NCBI GenBank assembly: GCA_008080615.1
Contig: VIKJ01000081.1
Location: forward strand, 1 to 10,091
Direction: 5' to 3'
Origin: Chitinophagaceae bacterium
GTDB lineage: Bacteria > Bacteroidota > Bacteroidia > Chitinophagales > Chitinophagaceae
DNA: 10,091 nt
Shown piece by piece: positions 1 through 6,730 of the stretch. Within the stretch, counting starts at the first letter, position 1, and every line of letters starts with the position of its first letter. The notes beneath the pieces were generated by a model. The model worked only from the letters and a program-made list of their open reading frames with translations. It did no database searches and had not been told where the DNA came from. The translations under genes and the position numbers were made by a program.

Positions 1-106
1 CGCTATTGGATACCTTTTTTTTAACAGCTGCTTTCTTTTGAGCTACCACAGAAAGCACACTTGTTAATCCTATTAAAATAAAAACAACATTTTTAAAGTT
101 CACCAT
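1..106 (-). CDS. N-terminus of a small exported protein (partial, cut by window edge)
   Basis: Reading the minus strand from ATG at 106-104 gives 35 codons and runs open off the window edge. The peptide begins MVNFKNVVFILIGLTSVLSV, a classic signal peptide, followed by VAQ as a likely signal peptidase I site and then a Lys-rich stretch (KKAAVKKKVSNS). No lipobox cysteine is present, so it should be a soluble periplasmic, outer-membrane or secreted protein. It starts only 7 bases after the stop of the di-heme peroxidase gene and is almost certainly co-transcribed with it. A GTG directly follows the ATG, so either could be the start. The function cannot be told from this fragment. By context it could be a partner or substrate of the di-heme enzyme, but that is inference from position only. 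Confidence 0.72.
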   Translation of the reverse strand, partial: MVNFKNVVFILIGLTSVLSVVAQKKAAVKKKVSNS

Positions 107-113
107 TGTATAA

Positions 114-1169
114 TTAATTAAATGGATTGAGGATTTTTTTTTGCTGCATAAAACTTGTATCAGTTAAACAAGAGAGAAATGCTATTAAAGATAATTTTTC
201 TTGTTGTGAAATACTAAAGCCATTAATGAGTTTACTTTTATTTCTATTCAATTTCCCATCGCCTCTATTTTCTCCATCTTGAATGAATCTTCCCCCACGC
301 TGGTATATATCAATCATATCCGCAATATTAGCTACAGTTCCATCATGCGTGTAAGGGGCTGTGATCATAACATTGCGTAAGGAAGGTACACGAAATTTAC
401 CCTTGTCAAAACTGTTTTTGGTAGATTCGAATAATCCCTGATCTGCAGTAGGATAATCCCCTTCTTCACCTATATTATACAAACCCGTATTATAAAATTT
501 GTTCAATATTGGTTTATCCGTTAAACGATGACAATTACCGCATCCAAGCTTTTCCGAATAAAACAGTTGCATCCCTTTAATTGCAGTTTGATTCATTGCT
601 TTTTTATTTCCGCGCAAATAATCATCATAAACTGAACCAAATGCAACCAATTGATCTTCAAACTTGGCAATTGCCGTTATTATATTCTGGAGAGTGATAG
701 GCTTTTGTATCTTGGGAAATGCTTTATGGAAGAGGATTCTATAAAATTCAACGGATTCAATTTGCCTAATAATTTGTTGTTCATTCAGTTTCCAACCAAG
801 TTCTTTAGGATGCTCATTAAAAAGCGGAAAAAGCATTTGGGATTCAAAACTTTTAATGCTACTGTCTGCCCAGGTTAAAGAAAGATTGTAGCGCGAATTA
901 AGCAGTGATGGTGCGTTTCGTTTTACATTGTAACCATCAGCACCAGCAGAAGTTCTATAGCCATCTGTAAAAGCAAACTGAGGATCATGGCAAGAACTGC
1001 AAGATTTTGTTCCATTATAAGACAATCTAGTATCATAAAAAAGATACCTTCCTAATTCGATTTTTGTAGCACTAGTTTGATTGAAAGCACTTGATAAAGA
1101 TGTTGTTGTTCCAAGATATCCCCAGAAAAGAAGAAACAATAAAAAAACAATGATGATTTGCTTCTTCAT
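114..1169 (-). CDS. Di-heme cytochrome c peroxidase / MauG-family protein
   Basis: The product is 351 aa from ATG 1169. Residues 5-22 form a hydrophobic signal peptide or N-terminal anchor, placing the enzyme outside the cytoplasm. Two c-type heme sites are visible: C57-S-S-C60-H61 and C210-G-N-C213-H214. Other family hallmarks are the FAFTDG stretch just after heme 1, RNAPSLLN (84-91), a Trp at 100 where the family has its inter-heme Trp, FESQ (108-111), and FRVPSLRNV...APYTHDG (259-277). Known members either reduce H2O2 with electrons from small cytochromes (CcpA type) or oxidise residues in a protein substrate (MauG type). Tyr289 in IDIYQRGG sits roughly where MauG has its axial Tyr and peroxidases have Met; this needs an alignment. 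The frame is open back to 1250, but that would overlap the upstream gene by 77 bases and bury the signal peptide. ATG 1169 puts the signal peptide at the N-terminus, 4 bases after the upstream stop. No Shine-Dalgarno is evident, as usual in this phylum. Confidence 0.92.
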   Translation of the reverse strand: MKKQIIIVFLLFLLFWGYLGTTTSLSSAFNQTSATKIELGRYLFYDTRLSYNGTKSCSSCHDPQFAFTDGYRTSAGADGYNVKRNAPSLLNSRYNLSLTWADSSIKSFESQMLFPLFNEHPKELGWKLNEQQIIRQIESVEFYRILFHKAFPKIQKPITLQNIITAIAKFEDQLVAFGSVYDDYLRGNKKAMNQTAIKGMQLFYSEKLGCGNCHRLTDKPILNKFYNTGLYNIGEEGDYPTADQGLFESTKNSFDKGKFRVPSLRNVMITAPYTHDGTVANIADMIDIYQRGGRFIQDGENRGDGKLNRNKSKLINGFSISQQEKLSLIAFLSCLTDTSFMQQKKILNPFN

Positions 1170-1173
1170 GATA

Positions 1174-2100
1174 TCAATTGAAATCGTATAATTCCCATTT
1201 TTTGCTAACTCTATTGAACCTGAAGCTATAATTTGTTTCGGGTTTTTCACTTGATGCTTGTAAATTAAAATTAAATGCTACTCCGCTAATAAGTAAAGAA
1301 CTTTTTGTCATTTTAATTTTTCTTACTTTGTCGTCACCTCTTGGGCCATATCCATCTAAGGACAATTCAAAACGCATTTGTTTACGAACGAATTTCCCAT
1401 TTGCGTTAATTGGAATGGAGAATAAAGCACCAGTTCTTGCTTTTCCAAAGTATAACCTTTTTTGATTAGCCTCATCAAAAGCAACTGTCATTCCAATAAC
1501 GTCTTTCCTATTGAGTGTATCTGTAATTTTTTTGGTTGATGCTTGAATTAAATAGATAACCCCTAATTCTCTTTGTCTGCTAGAACCTGCAACTGTACTA
1601 GCTATTAAGAGATCACTAGTACAATCATAGGTAATACCTAAAAGTCCATAAGGGTTATTAGGTGTTGGCAATGCAGCAAATGGCAAACTAAGCCATTCTT
1701 TTAAAACGCCTGTATATGCATCAATTTGATAAATGGTATTTAACTTTTTTATTGGATTATACATCATAGAAATCAACGGAGTAGGCAAAGTGTATGCATT
1801 CCCATAAAAATCAAATGCAATTGAAGAAAGATATCCTGCTTGCTTCCAAGATTCGTGTTGGTAAACCGTTTTTTTGGGAGAAGTTGCAGTTGGTGCTATT
1901 TGATTGGATAATTGTTCAAATTCAATTAAAACGATACCCGTTTTTTGTTTTTCTGAAGTACTTAAAGCTGTCCATAAAGGATCAAAACCCAAGGTTCTGA
2001 TAAAAGCGGGCTCTTTTTGGCATGGTTTTATTTCATTCTGTGCCTGGGCATAATTTCCCAAAATGAGAAAAAAAGAAAAATTTAGGATATTTATTTTCAT
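1174..2100 (-). CDS. Exported protein, probably beta-propeller, first gene of the peroxidase operon
   Basis: The product is 308 aa from ATG 2100; an in-frame TTG two codons upstream is a less likely start. Residues 1-21 are a signal peptide ending AQAQ. The rest shows repeated beta-strand motifs like NHL/SMP-30-type propeller blades: IAFDFYGNAYTL...IYQIDAYTGVLKEW (94-136), GITYDCTSDLLIAS...GVIYLIQASTKKI (155-192) and TVAFDEANQKRLYFGKARTGALFSIPI (205-231). No catalytic motif is recognised. There are two cysteines in the mature part (C27, C160), which could form a disulfide, and four tryptophans (43, 85, 136, 302). It leads the minus-strand operon, and the di-heme enzyme starts 4 bases after its stop, so the two products are probably made together and may act together in the periplasm. 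The propeller call rests on blade-like patterns only. I do not recognise a named family. Confidence 0.8.
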   Translation of the reverse strand: MKINILNFSFFLILGNYAQAQNEIKPCQKEPAFIRTLGFDPLWTALSTSEKQKTGIVLIEFEQLSNQIAPTATSPKKTVYQHESWKQAGYLSSIAFDFYGNAYTLPTPLISMMYNPIKKLNTIYQIDAYTGVLKEWLSLPFAALPTPNNPYGLLGITYDCTSDLLIASTVAGSSRQRELGVIYLIQASTKKITDTLNRKDVIGMTVAFDEANQKRLYFGKARTGALFSIPINANGKFVRKQMRFELSLDGYGPRGDDKVRKIKMTKSSLLISGVAFNFNLQASSEKPETNYSFRFNRVSKKWELYDFN

Positions 2101-2458
2101 TTTCAAGATTAGGATAAAAAAAACTCAATTTTAAATATATATATAAAATAATCTATTATAAGTACTCAATATCAATACTTTATATATCAAATTAGTACAA
2201 ATTGGCCATATTTCCCATTATAAGCTATAAAATGCCTTGAAATTTGCAACAAAAAACATACAAACAACTTGGTATAATTCAACGTGGATAAGGTTTATAA
2301 TGAAAAATTAATATTCAACTTTATTAAATTTTATGTAATTTTATTTCAAATTGTTCAGCAAACTCCCAAACTTGGAATCAAATTTGATTCATTTGTTAAG
2401 GATGAAACGCTCAGCAATAAAAGCGAAATTTAAATTAATATTTTTTCAACAATAGTGT
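2101..2458. other. Divergent AT-rich intergenic region (358 bases)
   Basis: This region separates the minus-strand operon from the large plus-strand gene, so it should hold both promoters. It contains an alternating TA run near 2136-2145 and a perfect 16-base palindrome at 2375-2390. No exact TAnnTTTG element was found on either strand. The nearest on the plus strand is TTCATTTG (2388-2395, one mismatch), which overlaps the right end of the palindrome but lacks a convincing upstream TTG at the usual spacing. No small gene is apparent. Confidence 0.7.
2375..2390. promoter_or_regulatory. 16-base perfect palindrome, candidate operator
   Basis: GAATCAAATTTGATTC reads identically on both strands and lies 68 bases upstream of the large gene at 2459. 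The form suits a dimeric helix-turn-helix regulator. It overlaps the nearest approximation to a -7 element (TTCATTTG, 2388-2395), a position where binding would block transcription. No second copy was noticed in the window, and palindromes of this size can occur by chance in AT-rich DNA, so the role is inference. Confidence 0.35.
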
Positions 2459-5400
2459 ATGGCAAACTTTTACTCAACTTCTCTTATCGCTACTTTTAAA
2501 AAAGGTACTGCAATTCTTTTCCTAGCTATGCTAATAGCCGGTGGATCAAAATTGGATGCTCAGGTAAGCGGTATTGTTTACAGAGATTTTAACGCAAGTG
2601 GTGCAAAAGAAAACACCGCATCTTACAATGAGCCAGGTGCAGCAGGTGTAACTGTTAAAGCATACAATGCAGCAGGTACACTATTGGCAACAACAACTTC
2701 TGCTTCTAATGGTAGTTATAGCTTTACTGTAGGTCAGATACCTGCAGCTACTAAAGTTCGTTTAGAATTTACTGGTTGGCAGAGTGCTGATTTTCCTGCA
2801 GCATTTGGAACGGGCAATGGTACAAGCGTTCAGTTTGCTACTGCGCCATTTGCCACTGCAAATTTTGCCATCAACTACCCTGGTGATTATATTGATAATG
2901 CAAATGCCAGAATCATTTTGCCTTCTTATGCAAACGGAGACAACCAAGTGAATACTGGCAACTGGTTTGATGCAAAAAACGCAGACAATACTTATGCATT
3001 TAATTATGATGGAGTTGCTGCAGCAAGTGTGATAAGTGATATGGGACAAATTGGTTCTGTATGGGCAACAGCCTATCATAGAAAAGCAGATAAATTATTC
3101 TATGCCGCTTTTGTAAAAAGACATGTATCATTAGGTCCTCTTGGTATTAACGGATTGTATGTTACAACTAGTGCAAAAACAGTTACCAATAAAACCAATA
3201 CAGGTTCTTTTGTAAACTTAAACGCAATCAATCCTGCATTTGATGCAGGCTCATTGCCAGGAAGAACATTTTCACCAGGCAACAATAATAAAACACAGGC
3301 TAATAGAGATAATATGACTGTTGGTAATGTGTTTACCGAAGTAGGTAAAAAAGGAATTGGCGGAATGGCCATTTCTGATGATGGAAGATATTTGTACATC
3401 ATCAATTTAAATGATAGAAAATTATGGAGAGTGGATATTGGTACAGCTGGAACTGCACCAACATTGGCTTCTCAAATTGTTTCTTATAACGCTTTCCCTG
3501 TAGTTGCTGGTAACAGCACATTCAGACCTTTTGCAGTAAAATTTTATAGAGGAGCTGTTTATGTTGGAGGCGTATTGGATGGTGTTAAACCAGATAACTC
3601 ATCTGTAAACAGAGCTGAATTAAAAGCAGTTGTATTGAAAGTGGATGCTTCTGTAACACCGGGAACAGAAACGTTCTCTACGGTTTTAGATGCTCCATTA
3701 ACTTATCAGCGTAAAGCCAATATGAATACTGGTTTTGGTGTGAATAAAAACACCAATTATATTGATCCCAATGGAACGATTGCTGCTGCCACTTTGTGTC
3801 AGGGCTCTTGGCACCCTTGGGCAAGAACATTTACAGAATTAACTGTAACTGGAAATGGTGGAACGGCTGTTTATCCTCAGCCTATGTTAACTACAATTGA
3901 ATTTGACCCTGCTGATGGTTCTATGATAATGGGTATTACGGATAGAACAGGTCATCAAACTGGTAATGTTAACCTTAGCCCAACTGGAAACACTTTGTTT
4001 ACAGGTAATGCTGCTGGAGATATATTAAAAGCAACCAATACGGGTGGTACTTATACAGGATTTGTTTTAGAAAGCAATGGTTCTGCTGGAGGTAACACTA
4101 CTAGTGGCGCTGGAAACAATGAAGGTCCTGGTGGCGGTGAATTTTATTATACAGATCGTTACCAATCAGGTGATGGTGGAGCATTGGGTATTGGAAATAC
4201 GGCCAATGGCGCTAATGCAAATGTATCTCACGAAGAAACAAGTACCGGTAGCGTTGCTGTTTTTCCTGGTAAGGAATTAATTTCAACAGCATTTGACCCA
4301 ATTTCTAATTGGTACACTGGCGGTGTACGATATTATTCTAACACGAATGGTATTGCCAAAAATGGTAAAGTATTATATACAGGCAATGATGTAAGTGTAT
4401 TTGGTAAAGCAAATGGATTAGGCGATTTAGAAATCATTTCTGCTCCTGCTCCTATTGAAATAGGAAACCGTGTTTGGTTTGATGGAAATGGAGATGGTAA
4501 GCAAGATGCTGATGAAGACGGAATAGAAGGAGTAGATGTTCAATTAGTGCAAGGAGTTACTGTTGTTACTACTGCAAAAACTGATGTAAAAGGTCATTAC
4601 TATTTTTCTAGTGATGCTAGCAGAACTTCTACAACATCGGCTAAATACAATGTAACTCAACTTCAACCTAATTCTAATTATAAAGTAAGAATTAAAAACG
4701 CGAAAGGTGCAAGCGTTCAAACTCCATTAGCTACATACGATTTAACTGTAAAAGACAATGGCGGAATTGATGCAAACGCTGATGAGCGCGACAACGACGG
4801 TGCACTAAACGGTGATGATGCTGATATTGATGTTACCACAGGTGTTGCGGGTAGCAACAATCATAGTTATGATTTTGGGTTTGTTACTGCCGGACCGGTT
4901 GGTGGCGGTGGCGGTGGTGGTGTAGAAAGCAAAAGCTTAGGTGATGCCATTGCAATGCGTGTATTTAATAACGCAGTAAATGGCAATCAAGGCCCTGTAG
5001 ACTACGCCAAATTGCCTAGAGCAAATAACAATAGATCTATAGGAATTGCTGCTACAGGCACTCAACTTAAATTAACCGATTTATTACCTCGCAGCTTAAA
5101 CAATAATTCATATAAAGCTTTTGTAACTACTCCAAAAGATATTATGGCTATCACTAATGCAAAAGACATTTTGTCTATTGACTTTGTGAACAATAATATT
5201 TCAAAAGCAGTAGCATTTGGAACACAAACTACTGGTGAAGTATACGACCATACTAAAGCAATTTGTGATCGTTTAAAAGGTTACGAATTAACCAATATGC
5301 AAAACACGTTGGTGAAAGGCGTAAATATGGTTCAATACAACTTGAAAAATAACAACGGTGATATTGAATATGCAATGAGCTTTATTGTGGGTGCTAAAAC

Positions 5401-5872
5401 TGGTAGAAATAGTTACACTATACAATCTAATTGGTTAAATAGAGACTATACTATTGATGAGGTAATGTACAATATTCAGCTTTGGGCAGGTTCTCCAAGT
5501 TTGGTAATTGAAATGGCCAACGATATCATTACTAAGTTACAAGCTGGTATGCCTATTCAGGAAATCAAGAGCAATGTTAGTTTACCTAAAACATATATCA
5601 CTAATGGTAAAAGAGTAGATGAAAATGTTTCACTTACGATTAATAACAATACAAATATTAGCAGTGCTTATTTTGAAATTAAAGATAGAGCGAACGAACA
5701 AAGTACTACATTAAATACTCGTACTTTACCAATTACGCTTTCTCCTAATGGATTGTCTACAGTGTCTGTTCCTAGTAGTGATTTATTTGAATCTACTTTA
5801 AGCCTTTATGTTAATGGAATACAGAACCTGTTGCTAAAGACGAATTCCCTATTTTCAGAAACGCTTCAGTAA
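2459..5872 (+). CDS. Large exported multi-domain SdrD B-like protein, frame broken before its T9SS sorting domain
   Basis: The open frame gives 1137 aa. Residues 1-35 are a signal peptide (KK at 14-15, hydrophobic core, end KLDAQ). Residues 36 to about 135 look like an SdrD B/Cna B-like beta-sandwich (VSGIVYRDFNASG...GVTVKAYNAAG...GSYSF). About 140-660 resemble a propeller-like region (YLYIINLNDRKLWRVD, FRPFAVKFYRGAVYVGG, LTTIEFDPADGSMIMG). Residues 666-808 are a clear SdrD B-like domain (IGNRVWFDGNGDGKQDADEDG), whose D675-D687 Asp-rich loop suits calcium binding. A linker with seven Gly (815-821) leads to a C-terminal region with AFGTQTTGEVYDHTKAICDR and RNSYTIQSNWLNRDY. Such proteins are cell-surface or secreted structural or adhesive factors; the ligand is unknown. 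From about 5819 this frame gives a nonsense tail ending at 5872, while the natural continuation is in the next frame. With one base restored the protein would be 1354 aa. It is probably a single-gene unit, ended by the terminator at 6542. Confidence 0.88.
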   Translation: MANFYSTSLIATFKKGTAILFLAMLIAGGSKLDAQVSGIVYRDFNASGAKENTASYNEPGAAGVTVKAYNAAGTLLATTTSASNGSYSFTVGQIPAATKVRLEFTGWQSADFPAAFGTGNGTSVQFATAPFATANFAINYPGDYIDNANARIILPSYANGDNQVNTGNWFDAKNADNTYAFNYDGVAAASVISDMGQIGSVWATAYHRKADKLFYAAFVKRHVSLGPLGINGLYVTTSAKTVTNKTNTGSFVNLNAINPAFDAGSLPGRTFSPGNNNKTQANRDNMTVGNVFTEVGKKGIGGMAISDDGRYLYIINLNDRKLWRVDIGTAGTAPTLASQIVSYNAFPVVAGNSTFRPFAVKFYRGAVYVGGVLDGVKPDNSSVNRAELKAVVLKVDASVTPGTETFSTVLDAPLTYQRKANMNTGFGVNKNTNYIDPNGTIAAATLCQGSWHPWARTFTELTVTGNGGTAVYPQPMLTTIEFDPADGSMIMGITDRTGHQTGNVNLSPTGNTLFTGNAAGDILKATNTGGTYTGFVLESNGSAGGNTTSGAGNNEGPGGGEFYYTDRYQSGDGGALGIGNTANGANANVSHEETSTGSVAVFPGKELISTAFDPISNWYTGGVRYYSNTNGIAKNGKVLYTGNDVSVFGKANGLGDLEIISAPAPIEIGNRVWFDGNGDGKQDADEDGIEGVDVQLVQGVTVVTTAKTDVKGHYYFSSDASRTSTTSAKYNVTQLQPNSNYKVRIKNAKGASVQTPLATYDLTVKDNGGIDANADERDNDGALNGDDADIDVTTGVAGSNNHSYDFGFVTAGPVGGGGGGGVESKSLGDAIAMRVFNNAVNGNQGPVDYAKLPRANNNRSIGIAATGTQLKLTDLLPRSLNNNSYKAFVTTPKDIMAITNAKDILSIDFVNNNISKAVAFGTQTTGEVYDHTKAICDRLKGYELTNMQNTLVKGVNMVQYNLKNNNGDIEYAMSFIVGAKTGRNSYTIQSNWLNRDYTIDEVMYNIQLWAGSPSLVIEMANDIITKLQAGMPIQEIKSNVSLPKTYITNGKRVDENVSLTINNNTNISSAYFEIKDRANEQSTTLNTRTLPITLSPNGLSTVSVPSSDLFESTLSLYVNGIQNLLLKTNSLFSETLQ
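4901..4921 (+). repeat. GGY triplet run encoding a seven-Gly linker
   Basis: Seven consecutive GGT/GGC codons encode Gly815-Gly821 of the large surface protein, right after the second SdrD B-like domain. This is a flexible hinge between the calcium-loop domain and the C-terminal region. GGT and GGC are mixed, which makes slippage less likely than in a pure repeat. Confidence 0.8.
5813..5825 (+). other. Apparent one-base loss (frameshift site) in the surface-protein gene
   Basis: Upstream sense reads ...LYVNG in the frame of 2459. Downstream sense reads TEPVAKDEFPIFRNASVSGT from 5821 in the -1 frame. The downstream frame has a stop at 5812-5814, so the switch must fall after that and before the stop at 5870-5872. 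One added base around GGAAT (5816-5820) restores a continuous protein. There is no long homopolymer and no X-XXY-YYZ slippery heptamer here, which argues against programmed frameshifting. Confidence 0.8.
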
Positions 5873-5898
5873 GTGGAACCACTCCTGATTATTTAACC

Positions 5899-6522
5899 AT
5901 GTACAAACTCTTAAGAGCAGGTGGTATTTCACAAGATTTAAGTGCTTATAAAACACTCAAGTTTAAAGCAACAGGAAATTCTACTATTACCATTACTTTG
6001 GTAAAACAATCAGTAGTTAATTGGGCAGACCAATACACACTGCAGATTCCTGTAAGTGGTGATAATAAAGACTATGCAATTAGTTTAACTGACTTTAAAT
6101 CAACTGCATCAAATCTTCCTATTGACGTTAGTGATATCAATTCAATTGTATTCACTATGGGAGCAGCTGCACCTGGAAAAAGCACCGCAGTTCAGCTTGC
6201 ATTGAGCAATGTTTCATTTAGCAAGGAAGACCTTGTATATATTAGAAGTTTACAAGTAAGAGATGTAAGCCTATATCCTAATCCTTCAAATGGCGTATTT
6301 AATGTTCGATTTAAAGCAGATAAAGATTACAGCCTTACCCTTAATATTATTGACGCTGCTACTGGTAATGTAGTCATGACCAAAATGGTGAATGCTACTA
6401 GAGGAGAAAACAGTGTTCCTGTAGAATTAAGAAACAACAGTGGACAAAGAATGTATATCATCAGCTTAAATGGTAGTAACGTTAATTACAAGAGCACTAA
6501 GATTGTGATTGGCAAAAACTAA
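5899..6522 (+). CDS. C-terminal part of the frameshifted surface protein, with T9SS type A sorting domain
   Basis: This is 207 aa if counted from the internal ATG 5899, but coding sense in this frame already begins near 5818. It is best read as the detached end of the gene at 2459, because it has no signal peptide of its own. Residues about 14-116 look like a galactose-binding/CBM-like beta-sandwich (LSAYKTLKFKATGNSTITITL...ISLTDFKS...INSIVFTMGA...VQLALSNVSFS). Residues 125-207 are a typical Por secretion-system C-terminal sorting domain: LYPNPSNGVFNVRF, then NIIDAATGNVVMTKMV, and a final YIISLNG...KSTKIVIGKN. Such domains direct cargo through T9SS and are removed on attachment to the surface. 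As sequenced, the signal peptide and sorting signal are in different frames, so the product could not be exported by T9SS unless the frame is restored. Calling it an independent gene is unlikely. Confidence 0.85.
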   Translation: MYKLLRAGGISQDLSAYKTLKFKATGNSTITITLVKQSVVNWADQYTLQIPVSGDNKDYAISLTDFKSTASNLPIDVSDINSIVFTMGAAAPGKSTAVQLALSNVSFSKEDLVYIRSLQVRDVSLYPNPSNGVFNVRFKADKDYSLTLNIIDAATGNVVMTKMVNATRGENSVPVELRNNSGQRMYIISLNGSNVNYKSTKIVIGKN

Positions 6523-6541
6523 TACCTTATTATATCTATTC

Positions 6542-6573
6542 AAAACGCTCCGAATACTTCGGGGCGTTTTTTT
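6542..6573 (+). terminator. Strong rho-independent terminator
   Basis: The arms AACGCTCCGAA (6544-6554) and TTCGGGGCGTT (6558-6568) pair over 11 positions, with one G-U, around a TAC loop. A run of seven T (6567-6573) follows. It lies 19 bases after the stop at 6522 and ends the surface-protein transcript. Confidence 0.9.
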
Positions 6574-6730
6574 ATGCCTATACTACCCCAATAATACGAC
6601 TGAAACAAATTAAAATAAATTATATGTTTAATTTTTGCTTATTTTTTGCACAAAAAAGGCCTTTTTATACATATTAGATTGATGGTTTGAGCTAAAATGC
6701 TTTATTTTGACGAAGAAAAAATCAAAATTT
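6574..6730 (+). promoter_or_regulatory. Leader region of glutamine synthetase, promoter expected but not pinned down
   Basis: The region is AT-rich. It contains near-matches to the Bacteroidota -7 element with one extra or missing T: TAATTTTTG (6629-6637), TATTTTTTG (6640-6648) and TATTTTG (6703-6709). It also holds a 14-base palindrome AAAAAGGCCTTTTT at 6653-6666. No exact TAnnTTTG with a correctly spaced TTG was found, so the start of transcription cannot be placed. Being the only space between the terminator and glnN, it must hold that promoter. Confidence 0.35.

Noticed and set aside
1170..1250. Upstream start extending the di-heme protein by 27 residues
   Set aside because: It would overlap the preceding gene by 77 bases and place 27 polar residues before a clear signal peptide; ATG 1169 is preferable.
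5815..5825. Programmed -1 ribosomal frameshift
   Set aside because: No X-XXY-YYZ slippery heptamer and no strong downstream hairpin were seen, and losing the sorting domain has no obvious benefit.
5899..6522. Independent gene with its own start at 5899
   Set aside because: Coding sense continues upstream of the ATG to about 5818, there is no signal peptide despite a T9SS sorting domain, and it begins inside a domain. It is the tail of the preceding gene.
6653..6666. Palindrome AAAAAGGCCTTTTT as an operator
   Set aside because: It is a perfect 14-base palindrome but of low complexity; this form is common by chance in AT-rich leaders, so it is noted without a functional claim.
6707..6730. TTG start for glutamine synthetase
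   Set aside because: The family normally starts near MSLRFNA, matching ATG 6731; the added eight Lys-rich residues look like leader sequence.
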